A DNA stretch of 64,000 nucleotides, from NCBI RefSeq assembly GCF_010668805.1, contig NZ_WUFT01000001.1, forward strand, positions 558,001 through 622,000. Direction: 5' to 3'. A program made the position numbers and the translations under genes. The stretch is from Rhizobium phaseoli. Its GTDB lineage: Bacteria > Pseudomonadota > Alphaproteobacteria > Rhizobiales > Rhizobiaceae. Under the pieces are notes generated by a model. That model had not been told where the DNA came from. It searched no databases and saw only the letters and a program-made list of their open reading frames with translations. Shown in pieces: positions 37,250-44,947 of the stretch. Position 1 is the first letter of the stretch, and each line of letters starts with the position of its first letter.

Positions 37250-39166
37250 TCACTCCGCCGCGAACGGCGCGGTGCGCGGCGGCAGCGCCGCAATGTCCAT
37301 GTGGTCGGGTGCGAGACCCTGCTTGGCGCGCGCGGCCATGATTTCATAGGCCTGCTCCAGATGGTCGCAGAACCGTTCGGCATCGAAGAGCGGCGCGATA
37401 TAGCGCTTCTCCTTGAGATGTGTCTTGTATTCGGCGATCCGCCCGGGATTCTCGGCCAGTTCGACGGCGATATCCTCATAGTCCTGCAGGTCGCTTGCGA
37501 CGAGGTCGGGTAGATCGATGGCCCGCAGCAGGCTCTCGCTGACGCGTGAGGCGAAGTTGGTGCCCTTGACGGTCAGGACCGGCAGGCCGCCCCAGAGCTG
37601 CTCCGAGGTGGTCGTGTGGCCGTTGACGGGGAAGGTGTCGATGCCGAGGTCGGCCGCCTGCTGACGGTCGATGTGCTGTTCGTAGGGAGCGCGCGGACAG
37701 AAGATGATCCGCTTGGGCGAAATGCCCGCCGCCTGGAACTGCTTCAAGAGGTTTGCCTGGTTGCGCGGCGTGTTCGCCATCAGCCAGAGCACGCTGTTCG
37801 GCGCGCGCTTGAGGATCCGGCACCAGCTGTCGATTACCTCAGGCGTAATCTTGCGGTTGCCGTTGAAGGAGGCGAAGATGAAGGCATCTTCCGGCAGGCC
37901 GAGCTGCTCACGGGTGACGGCGCGCGGCTTCGGACGATGCATCGGATCGTTTGGCTGGTAGCTTTCCGGCAGCCGGCAGAATTTCTCGTGATAGAAAGGT
38001 TTTGCCACCTCGGGCAGCACGGAATGGTCGCCGATCACATAGTCCAGGTCGATGTTGACGGTGCTGCCGGGAAAGCCGAGCCAGCCGACATGCACCGGTG
38101 CGAGCGGCATGTTGAAGGCCGCCGCGCGGCTGCCTGATGTATGACCCTTCAGGTCGACCATGATGTCGATATTGTGCTCGCGCACCGCCTCCAGCATCGC
38201 CGGGTCGGAGAAGCCGTGAACGTCGACGATCCGGCCCCAGCGGCTACGATCGGTATCGTTATGCTTCAGGAATTCCGGGCCTGTATGGCAGAAGAGCGTC
38301 ACCTCGAACCGCTCCCTGTCATGCAGTTCGAGAATGCGTTGCAGCAGCTTCATCGTCGCATGGCGATCCCAGAAGTCCGACGACATGTAGCCGATGCGGA
38401 TCTTGTCCGACCAGATGTGCGGCTGGTTGCGGCGGAAGTTCACCCGTTCCTGGTTGAGGGGCGTGGTGCCGATCGTCGCATAGCGGTTGAAGTCCTCGTT
38501 GCCGCACCAGTGCAGGTGATAAAACGGGTTGTCCCTGCGTAGGATCTCGATATCACCCTTTGCAAGGGCCGCGTCGATCACTGCCTGATGCTTGGCTGCT
38601 TCTTCGAATTCGTTGAATTCGCGGGCAAAAACGAGGTGGAGAAAGCGGAAGGCGTGATTGCCTGGAAAGCGCTTGAAGAGATTGCGCGCCAGCTTCTGGT
38701 TGGTTGCGTCGTTGAGATCGTCGCTGAGCAGCAGGCCCGCCAGGCGCATGTGATCGGGATTCATGCTTTCCGACAGCACGGTCTTGAACGGACGGATGAT
38801 ATCGCGCTGCTGGCGCTTCAGATAGATCGCGGTGATGATGAAGGCGAGTTCCGCATCTTCCTGCGCCTTGGCGAGGTTTCGCATGGCGATCAGCAGCGCG
38901 TCGTCCTCGTTGCCGGTCTCATAGTGCAGCTTGGCAGCCTGTTTCTGATATTCGTAGGCGTTCGGTCCTTCGCAGTTGCCAGCCAGACCATAGGCTTTCG
39001 CGGCGTCGGCCTTGAAGCCGAGCTGCACGAGGTTCTTGGCTAGCAGCGCATAGGTCTTGGCGTCCTGCTGGATATCCATCAGCTGGTTGAGCGTTGCCAG
39101 GGACTGTGTGTAGCGGCCCAGCTGGTAATCCTTGGATGCCGCAGAGAACGAAATTTTGCTGTTCAA
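37250..39166 (-). CDS. OGT-like (GT41) glycosyltransferase with TPR-like helices
   Basis: A 638-residue protein. Residues 1-210 are helical repeats of TPR type (YTQSLATLNQLMDIQQDAKTY, KAYGLAGNCEGPNAYEYQKQ). The rest matches the catalytic half of O-GlcNAc transferases (SPINDLY family): GYMSSDFWDRHATM with H269 at the place of the OGT catalytic His, HTSGSRAAAF, VHVGWLGFPGST, FNGNRKITPEV with K439 at the place of the UDP-binding Lys, and HTTTSEQLWGGLPVLTVKG. It would transfer a sugar, probably GlcNAc-like, to Ser/Thr. It sits between fliP and flaA on the opposite strand, so flagellins are the obvious substrate. That is inference. Confidence 0.85.
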   Translation of the reverse strand: MNSKISFSAASKDYQLGRYTQSLATLNQLMDIQQDAKTYALLAKNLVQLGFKADAAKAYGLAGNCEGPNAYEYQKQAAKLHYETGNEDDALLIAMRNLAKAQEDAELAFIITAIYLKRQQRDIIRPFKTVLSESMNPDHMRLAGLLLSDDLNDATNQKLARNLFKRFPGNHAFRFLHLVFAREFNEFEEAAKHQAVIDAALAKGDIEILRRDNPFYHLHWCGNEDFNRYATIGTTPLNQERVNFRRNQPHIWSDKIRIGYMSSDFWDRHATMKLLQRILELHDRERFEVTLFCHTGPEFLKHNDTDRSRWGRIVDVHGFSDPAMLEAVREHNIDIMVDLKGHTSGSRAAAFNMPLAPVHVGWLGFPGSTVNIDLDYVIGDHSVLPEVAKPFYHEKFCRLPESYQPNDPMHRPKPRAVTREQLGLPEDAFIFASFNGNRKITPEVIDSWCRILKRAPNSVLWLMANTPRNQANLLKQFQAAGISPKRIIFCPRAPYEQHIDRQQAADLGIDTFPVNGHTTTSEQLWGGLPVLTVKGTNFASRVSESLLRAIDLPDLVASDLQDYEDIAVELAENPGRIAEYKTHLKEKRYIAPLFDAERFCDHLEQAYEIMAARAKQGLAPDHMDIAALPPRTAPFAAE

Positions 39167-39518
39167 AACCCAACTCCGTGAAGGAAATGTTTTGGCATGG
39201 CTGTCGATCGCCCGGCGCGCGCACGGACAGTCCTCCCCGGAAACGGGTGGATCGGTCTGATGGTGCTATCCCGGCGCCTGCCACATTGCCATGCGAAGCT
39301 TGCTTGAAACCGGTGCGCCTCATGAAACGCTTCATTCCCTGAGAGAAAACGGTTTCTTTCCCTGTATGTTAGCATGCGAAGAAATAGATTCAGCCGGCAT
39401 TAACTATGCGATGTAAGGAGCCGGCACGGACCCTCTGTTTTTAAGAAGTTGGCAAGCATTGGCTGCGAGATTGCCCTGGACATGACGGGTTTGGGCCAAA
39501 CAAATAAAGGCGCCGAGT
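39167..39518 (+). other. Upstream region of flaA and the GT41 gene
   Basis: About 350 bases between the divergent GT41 gene and the flaA leader. I see no gene. The half near flaA is A/T-richer. No CGCAAG-type box with the N9 arrangement and no TTAA-N7-TTAA box is present, unlike flaB and flaC. The promoters of both neighbours should lie here. Confidence 0.5.
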
Positions 39519-39598
39519 AGCATGAAGCTGGTCCGTCATCGCCGGTACTTAGTCCGGTATGTCCTCCTTTTTGTATCTAGTTTCCAGGGGACAGATTT
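39519..39598 (+). promoter_or_regulatory. flaA leader element
   Basis: GCATGA at 39520-39525, 27 nt, then TCCGG at 39553-39557, with CCGG (39542-39545) and CCGG (39554-39557) able to pair, then TATGTCCTCC and the start codon. The order and spacing repeat before flaB, flaC, flaD and the che operon. Confidence 0.55.
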
Positions 39599-40504
39599 AT
39601 GACTAGCATTAACACGAACACTTCCGCACAGGCCGCTCTTCAGACGCTGCGCAGCGTCAACCAGGGTCTCCAGTCAACCCAGGCTCATGTTTCGTCCGGC
39701 TATCGCGTCGGCAAGGCATCCGACAACGCGGCTTACTGGTCGATCGCAACGACCATGCGCTCGGACAACAAGGCACTTTCCGCCGTCTCCGACGCTCTCG
39801 GCATGGGTGCTGCGAAGGTCGACACCGCTTACACCGCCATGGACAGCGCCATCGACGTCGTCGGCGACATTAAGGCCAAGCTCGTTGCCGCCACTGAAAA
39901 CGGCGTCGACAAGGCCAAGGTCCAGGAAGAAATCGGCCAGCTGCAGCAGCAGCTGCTCAGCATCGCTCAGTCGGCTTCCTTCAACGGCGAAAACTGGGTG
40001 GCCGGCGCTTCCGGCACCAAGAGCGTTGTCTCCTCCTTCGTCCGCGATGGCTCGAACGCCGTTTCGGTCACCACGACCGACTATGCTCTCGACGACAGCT
40101 CTGCGGGCAACGTTCTGTTCGGCATGAGCGGCGGCTCGGTCGACACCGCTACGGGTATCCTCGGCACGTCGAATGGTTCAAACGCTTCTATCTACGCGAT
40201 GGACATCACAAGCTTCACTTCCGGCCAGATCCAGACGGCTCTGACCAGCGTCGAATCGGCTCTGAAGTCCATGACCAGCGCCGGTGCTGCTCTCGGCTCG
40301 CTTTCCAAGCGCATCGACAACCAGGACACCTTCGTCAACGCCCTCAGCGACTCGATCGACTCCGGTATCGGCCGTCTCGTCGATGCCAACATGGAAGAGG
40401 AATCCTCCAAGCTCAGCGCCTTGCAGACCCAGCAGCAGCTGGCGATCCAGTCGCTGTCGATCGCGAATTCCTCTTCGCAGAACATCCTGTCGCTGTTCCG
40501 CTAA
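39599..40504 (+). CDS. flaA: Flagellin FlaA
   Basis: A 301-residue short flagellin with conserved ends: N-terminal coil (SAQAALQTLRSVNQGLQSTQ) and C-terminal coil (QLAIQSLSIANSSSQNILSL), and a small variable middle rich in Ser/Thr/Gly. It is the first of four tandem flagellin genes and is nearly identical to flaB over long stretches of the first 130 codons. It has its own leader and terminator. Rhizobial filaments mix several flagellins, with FlaA usually the main one; here that is inference. Confidence 0.96.
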   Translation: MTSINTNTSAQAALQTLRSVNQGLQSTQAHVSSGYRVGKASDNAAYWSIATTMRSDNKALSAVSDALGMGAAKVDTAYTAMDSAIDVVGDIKAKLVAATENGVDKAKVQEEIGQLQQQLLSIAQSASFNGENWVAGASGTKSVVSSFVRDGSNAVSVTTTDYALDDSSAGNVLFGMSGGSVDTATGILGTSNGSNASIYAMDITSFTSGQIQTALTSVESALKSMTSAGAALGSLSKRIDNQDTFVNALSDSIDSGIGRLVDANMEEESSKLSALQTQQQLAIQSLSIANSSSQNILSLFR

Positions 40505-40529
40505 GACCGGTCGGCACAAGGCTTCCAAG

Positions 40530-40568
40530 TTTCGCGGCCGGGTCATCCCCGGCCGCGAAATGTTTTAA
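40530..40568 (+). terminator. flaA terminator
   Basis: TTTCGCGGCCGG (40530-40541) pairs perfectly with CCGGCCGCGAAA (40549-40560), followed by TGTTTTAAC. It ends the flaA transcript. Confidence 0.85.
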
Positions 40569-40579
40569 CATAAGGTTAA
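40565..40579 (+). promoter_or_regulatory. CtrA-like box upstream of flaB
   Basis: TTAA, seven bases, TTAA, the full CtrA recognition pattern of alphaproteobacteria, directly after the flaA terminator stem and about 208 nt before flaB. A TTAACCAT half site lies at about 40640. Confidence 0.45.
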
Positions 40580-40706
40580 TAAAAACTCTTCTAAGTGTCA
40601 GATATTTTTAAGTAATTTCCAATTTGGATTTAGCTTTCCTTAACCATCTTGGTGTTTTCTAGGCCCATCGAAACGGCGAGTTAACCTTAACAAAAAATGG
40701 TTAGCA

Positions 40707-40787
40707 GGCATGATGCTGATCGCTGTGGGCCGGCCGAAAATCCGGAATGTCCCTTCTTAAAATCTGCCAACAAGGGGCAAGCAAACT
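40707..40787 (+). promoter_or_regulatory. flaB leader element
   Basis: GCATGA at 40708-40713, 27 nt, TCCGG at 40741-40745, with CCGG at 40730-40733 and 40742-40745 able to pair. Then AATGTCCCTT and AAGGGGCAAGC before the start. The last part is nearly identical to that of flaC. Confidence 0.6.
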
Positions 40788-41696
40788 ATGACGAGCATCA
40801 ACACCAATAATGCTGCAATGGCAGCCCTCCAGACTCTCCGTGGCATCAACCAGGGTCTCCAGGAAACCCAGGCTCACGTTTCGTCCGGCTATCGCGTCGG
40901 CAAGGCATCCGACAACGCGGCTTACTGGTCGATCGCAACGACTATGCGTTCGGATAACAAGGCACTTTCTGCCGTTTCCGACGCTCTCGGCCTCGGCGCC
41001 GCCAAGGTCGACACCGCTTACTCCGCCATGGACAGCGCCATTGACGTCGTCGGCGACATCAAGGCCAAGCTGGTTGCCGCCACTGAAAACGGTGTCGACA
41101 AGGCCAAGGTCCAGGAAGAAGTCAGCCAGCTGCAGCAGCAGCTGCTCAGCATTGCTCAGTCGGCTTCCTTCTCCGGTGAAAACTGGGTGGCCGGCGCTGA
41201 CGGCACCAAGAACGTCGTTGCCTCCTTCGTCCGCGACGGCTCCAACGCCGTGTCGGTCGTGATGACCGACTACGTTCTCGACGACAGCTCTGCGGGCAAC
41301 GTTCTGTTTGGCATGAGCGGCGGGGCGGTCGATACCGCCACGGGTATTCTCGGCACCTCGAATGGTTCGAACGCCTCTATCTACGCGATGGACATCACCA
41401 ACTTCACCCTCGGTGACATCCAGACGGCTCTGACCAGCGTCGAATCAGCTCTGAAGGCCATGACCAGCGCCGGCGCTGCTCTCGGCTCGATCTCTAAGCG
41501 CATCGAACTGCAGGAAAACTTCGTGTCCGCACTCAGCGACTCGATCGACTCCGGTGTCGGCCGTCTCGTCGACGCCGACATGGAGGAAGAATCTTCCAAG
41601 CTCAGCGCCTTGCAGACCCAGCAGCAGCTGGCCGTCCAGTCTCTGTCGATTGCGAACTCCTCTTCGCAGACCATCCTCACGCTGTTCCGCGGCTAA
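40788..41696 (+). CDS. flaB: Flagellin FlaB
   Basis: A 302-residue flagellin, close paralogue of FlaA and FlaC. The N-terminal coil (NNAAMAALQTLRGINQGLQE) and C-terminal coil (QLAVQSLSIANSSSQTILTL) are conserved, and the middle differs at scattered positions. Near-identical nucleotide blocks shared with flaA (GGCTATCGCGTCGGCAAGGC and following) suggest recent duplication or gene conversion. It has its own leader, CtrA-like site and terminator. Confidence 0.96.
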   Translation: MTSINTNNAAMAALQTLRGINQGLQETQAHVSSGYRVGKASDNAAYWSIATTMRSDNKALSAVSDALGLGAAKVDTAYSAMDSAIDVVGDIKAKLVAATENGVDKAKVQEEVSQLQQQLLSIAQSASFSGENWVAGADGTKNVVASFVRDGSNAVSVVMTDYVLDDSSAGNVLFGMSGGAVDTATGILGTSNGSNASIYAMDITNFTLGDIQTALTSVESALKAMTSAGAALGSISKRIELQENFVSALSDSIDSGVGRLVDADMEEESSKLSALQTQQQLAVQSLSIANSSSQTILTLFRG

Positions 41697-41748
41697 TAAC
41701 CGCAGAAAACATCGGCCCGCCGGTCTCCGGCGGGCATCCAGCAACAAG

Positions 41749-41777
41749 CCGCGCTTCTATGGAGCGCGGTTTTTTTA
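41749..41777 (+). terminator. flaB terminator
   Basis: CCGCGCT and AGCGCGG form a stem across a TCTATGG loop and are followed by TTTTTTT. A second, upstream hairpin (CCCGCCGG/CCGGCGGG) near 41715-41735 adds to it. Confidence 0.88.
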
Positions 41778-41784
41778 ATGTCCG

Positions 41785-41800
41785 TTAACGATCGATTAAC
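41785..41800 (+). promoter_or_regulatory. CtrA-like box upstream of flaC
   Basis: TTAA, seven bases (CGATCGA), TTAACC, a perfect TTAA-N7-TTAA site 143 nt before flaC and 8 nt after the flaB terminator. Confidence 0.5.
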
Positions 41801-41862
41801 CATAATGCTGTCTTCTCAGGTCAACGAGACGGTGGGTTAACCAAATCTAAGAATCGGTTAAC

Positions 41863-41942
41863 AGGCATGAGGCTGGTCCCCGTTCCCGGTAACGTTCCGG
41901 AATGTCCCTTTTTTCCATCTGCCGACAAGGGGCAATCATTTC
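41863..41942 (+). promoter_or_regulatory. flaC leader element
   Basis: GCATGA at 41865-41870, 25 nt, TCCGG at 41896-41900, with CCGG at 41886-41889 and 41897-41900 able to pair, then AATGTCCCTTTTTT and AAGGGGCAATC before the start codon. Confidence 0.6.
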
Positions 41943-42854
41943 ATGACCAGCATTTTGACCAACGTCGCGGCCATGGCCGCGCTTCAGACACTCCGCGGAA
42001 TCAATGACGGCCTCGAGGCTACGCAGAACCGCGTATCGTCGGGCTACCGTGTCGAAAAAGCGTCCGACAACGCCGCTTATTGGTCGATCGCAACGACCAT
42101 GCGTTCCGACAACAAGGCGCTCTCCGCCGTCTCCGACGCTCTCGGTCTCGGCGCCGCCAAGGTCGACACCGCGTACTCCGCCATGAGCAGTGCTATCGAC
42201 ATCATCAGCGAAATCAAGGCGAAGATCGTTGCCGCTACCGAAAAGGGCGTCGACAAGGCCAAGGTCCAGGAAGAAATCGGCCAGTTGCAGCAGCAGCTGC
42301 TCAGCATTGGGCAATCGGCTTCCTTCTCCGGGGAAAACTGGGTTGCCGGCGCCGACGGCACCAAGAGCGTCGTTTCCACTTTCGTACGCGACGGCAGCGG
42401 CAATGTCTCGGTCAAGACGACGGACTACGTCCTCGACACGAGCTCTCAGGGCAACGTTCTCTTCGGCATGACCTCGACCGGTACGATCGAGACGACCTCC
42501 GGGATTATCGGCACATCATACGGCACAATCGGTTCGATCTACTCGATGGACATCACCACCTTCGGCTCGGTTGAGATCTCCATGGCGCTGACGTCGATCG
42601 AGGCCGGCCTGGACTCGATGACCAAGGCTGCATCGCAGCTCGGCTCGATTTCCACGCGCATCGAACTGCAGGAAAATTTCGTCAGCTCCCTCAGTGATTC
42701 GATTGACTCGGGCGTCGGCCGCCTCGTTGACGCCAATATGGAAGAGGAATCGAGTAAGTTGACGGCGCTTCAGACACAGCAGCAACTGGCCATTCAGTCG
42801 CTGTCGATCGCCAACTCCAGCGCGCAGAACATCCTCACGCTATTCCGCAGCTAA
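41943..42854 (+). CDS. flaC: Flagellin FlaC
   Basis: A 303-residue flagellin with the same conserved ends (VAAMAALQTLRGINDGLEAT; QLAIQSLSIANSSAQNILTL). The central part (about 140-210) is more divergent and Thr/Ser-rich (SSQGNVLFGMTSTGTIETTS), a stretch that could carry O-glycans. It has its own leader, CtrA-like box and terminator, so the four flagellins can be set at different levels. Confidence 0.95.
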   Translation: MTSILTNVAAMAALQTLRGINDGLEATQNRVSSGYRVEKASDNAAYWSIATTMRSDNKALSAVSDALGLGAAKVDTAYSAMSSAIDIISEIKAKIVAATEKGVDKAKVQEEIGQLQQQLLSIGQSASFSGENWVAGADGTKSVVSTFVRDGSGNVSVKTTDYVLDTSSQGNVLFGMTSTGTIETTSGIIGTSYGTIGSIYSMDITTFGSVEISMALTSIEAGLDSMTKAASQLGSISTRIELQENFVSSLSDSIDSGVGRLVDANMEEESSKLTALQTQQQLAIQSLSIANSSAQNILTLFRS

Positions 42855-42918
42855 GCCAGGCGCTGAAGCTGGACCGAATCTTGCGCCATCGTTCGGCAGC
42901 AAGCAAAAAGCCTCCCGG

Positions 42919-42950
42919 ACCGCGCCCGAAACGGCGCGGTTCTTTCTTTT
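42919..42950 (+). terminator. flaC terminator
   Basis: ACCGCGCC (42919-42926) pairs with GGCGCGGT (42933-42940) and is followed by TCTTTCTTTT. Confidence 0.8.
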
Positions 42951-43084
42951 ATATCAACAGCTTGCCTGCTATCGTGATCAGTGCGGCGAGTTCGGCGCCG
43001 CGCTCTTGCCGAACGGGTTGATATCGAGTTAACCTCGCTTTGAGTTGATTTGCTTTGCGACACGCCGGTAGAAACGCTGCCGGA

Positions 43085-43153
43085 GGCATGACGCCATTTT
43101 AGTCGCCGCCGGCAATCCGGCCTGCCCTTTTACCTTACTCCGAGAGCCTGTCG
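43085..43153 (+). promoter_or_regulatory. flaD leader element
   Basis: GCATGA at 43086-43091, 24 nt, TCCGG at 43116-43120. GCCGG (43108-43112) and CCGGC (43117-43121) pair around a CAAT loop. The first 11 bases, GGCATGACGCC, equal those of the che leader. Confidence 0.55.
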
Positions 43154-44116
43154 ATGACCGTTAAGATTACCAGCGCGGCCGCGGTGAATGCGCTTGCGGT
43201 GCTGCGCAGCATCAACAAAGAAGCCGGCCAGACCCAGCAGCAAGTGTCCTCGGGATATCGTATCGAGACGGCCGCCGACGATGCATCCTACTGGTCGGTT
43301 GCGACCGTCATGCGCTCGGACAGCACCAATCTCGGGACGATCGGGGATGCGCTCGGTCTCGGCGCGGCCAAGGTGGACTCGACCTACACGGCGATGAATT
43401 CGGCGATCGATCTCATGGGCCAGATTCGCGCCAAGCTGGTGTCGGCAAGAGAGCCGGGCACCGACAAGGACAAGATCAACGCCGAGATCAGCGAATACAA
43501 ACAGCAACTGCAGACGGTCGTTGAATCGACCTCGTTTGCGGGCGAGAACTGGCTGCTGAACGGCAATACCACCGCGCCCCCGACATGGTCGGTGATCTCA
43601 AGCTTCGTGCGCGCTCCGACCGGCGAATATCAGGCCCGGACCATCGATTTCCCGTCGTCGCAGACCATCCTCATCGACGAGAACAATGCGAGCGGTGGCC
43701 TGTTTACCAAGGCGGTCGACGCCAATGCGATCAACAACAGCGGCGCGACGGCGCGCAACTACTACTTGCTGAACGCCAACTCGGCCACGCCGGCGGCAGG
43801 GACGGAAATTGCGATCGGCCAGAATACGACCGATGCGCAGCTCACCGATATGCTTGATGTGACCGACTCGCTGCTCTCCTCGCTGACGACGACGGCTGCT
43901 TCGATCGGCGTGATGAAGACGCGTATCGACGATCAGATAGATTACACGGCCGATCTCGCCGATTCGATCGACAAGAGCGTCGGTGCGCTCGTCGATACCG
44001 ACATGGACGAGGCTTCGATCCGGCAGAAGGCGATCGAAACCCAGAAGCAGATGGCTGTCGAAGCAATCTCGATCCTCAACACGGCTTCGAGCAAGATTCT
44101 GATTCTGCTGGAATAA
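43154..44116 (+). CDS. flaD: Divergent flagellin FlaD
   Basis: A 320-residue flagellin, longer and much more divergent than FlaA-C. The ends are recognisable (AVNALAVLRSINKEAGQTQQ; ETQKQMAVEAISILNTASSK), but the middle has extra segments (WLLNGNTTAPPTW; NASGGLFTKAVDANAINNSG). The gene keeps its own leader element but lacks an obvious strong terminator. It is probably a minor filament component; whether it forms a distinct segment of the filament cannot be told. It ends the flagellin row. Confidence 0.92.
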   Translation: MTVKITSAAAVNALAVLRSINKEAGQTQQQVSSGYRIETAADDASYWSVATVMRSDSTNLGTIGDALGLGAAKVDSTYTAMNSAIDLMGQIRAKLVSAREPGTDKDKINAEISEYKQQLQTVVESTSFAGENWLLNGNTTAPPTWSVISSFVRAPTGEYQARTIDFPSSQTILIDENNASGGLFTKAVDANAINNSGATARNYYLLNANSATPAAGTEIAIGQNTTDAQLTDMLDVTDSLLSSLTTTAASIGVMKTRIDDQIDYTADLADSIDKSVGALVDTDMDEASIRQKAIETQKQMAVEAISILNTASSKILILLE

Positions 44117-44156
44117 AGGTGAGCGCGATCGCGGGTGGCGGCGCCATTCATCCTCG

Positions 44157-44177
44157 CGCAAGTTTGACTTCCTAGTT
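44157..44177 (+). promoter_or_regulatory. Candidate promoter of the fliH-like/motB operon (CGCAAG box)
   Basis: CCTCGCGCAAG ends at 44162, then nine bases (TTTGACTTC) and CTAGTT. It lies 140 nt before the FliH-like gene. Confidence 0.5.
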
Positions 44178-44317
44178 TCCGGCATGAAGGCATCGTCCGA
44201 ATCCGTGCCGGCGCAAGGTGAAGCCCTTGCCCGTTTCGAAGCGACATGCCGGCGCGCAAGGTCGTTTTGAGCGGGGGTGGATATGCTGCATGCCTCCCGA
44301 ATGCTGGATGGTTTCTT

Positions 44318-44947
44318 ATGAGCATTACGCTTTCCCGGTATTTGAAGGATTTCGGTGAACCGGAACCGTCAGCGCCGATTATCGACATCGACGATTTCGG
44401 CGGCGACGGCTTTCCCGAAATGCCGAGCGAACCGCCAATCGACGTCGAGGTGGAGCGTCGCGAAGCCTATGCGCAAGGTCATGCCGCGGCCACCGCTGAT
44501 TTGACCGAGAAATACCAAGCCGAAGTGCGGACGTTGGCCGAGGTCCATGCACGTGAGCTCGAGGAGCTGAAGCTTCGCTACGAAGTCGAGGCGGCGGCGG
44601 TCATTGGCTCCCGAATCCGCGATATCGCCGAAGAGGTCGCACAGCTGGTCAGCGCCGGCGCCGCCGTTGCCTTAGCGCCTGTGATGACCGAAGCGCTGGC
44701 CGCCAAGGCTGCCGAAAGCCTCGCCGTTCTGCTGCGTGACGCGATCCTCGAGGGGGCTGCCGGCCCGATTGTCGTCCGCGGGCCGACCCGGCTTTTCGAA
44801 CTCCTAACGGCCGAACTCGGCGAACATGCCGGGGCGGTTCGACACGTTGAGACTGACGATATCGATCTTGCCGTCGAAATCGGTGAATCCGTCATCGTCA
44901 CCCGTATGTCCGCCTGGGCGGCCAGCTTGAAGAAAGTTCTCGAATGA
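44318..44947 (+). CDS. FliH-like flagellar export protein (putative)
   Basis: A 209-residue protein starting at 44318 (MSITLSRYLKDFGEPEPSA). Residues 60-100 form a charged coiled coil (VERREAYAQGHAAATADL, then AEVRTLAEVHARELEELKLR), and the C-terminal half (LLRDAILEGAAGPIVVRGP, then LFELLTAELGEHAGAVRH) resembles the FliH/YscL end that binds FliI. This fits FliH, the ATPase regulator, for which no other candidate exists in the window. Match is by pattern only; the family is divergent. The gene overlaps motB by four bases (ATGA). Confidence 0.6.
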   Translation: MSITLSRYLKDFGEPEPSAPIIDIDDFGGDGFPEMPSEPPIDVEVERREAYAQGHAAATADLTEKYQAEVRTLAEVHARELEELKLRYEVEAAAVIGSRIRDIAEEVAQLVSAGAAVALAPVMTEALAAKAAESLAVLLRDAILEGAAGPIVVRGPTRLFELLTAELGEHAGAVRHVETDDIDLAVEIGESVIVTRMSAWAASLKKVLE

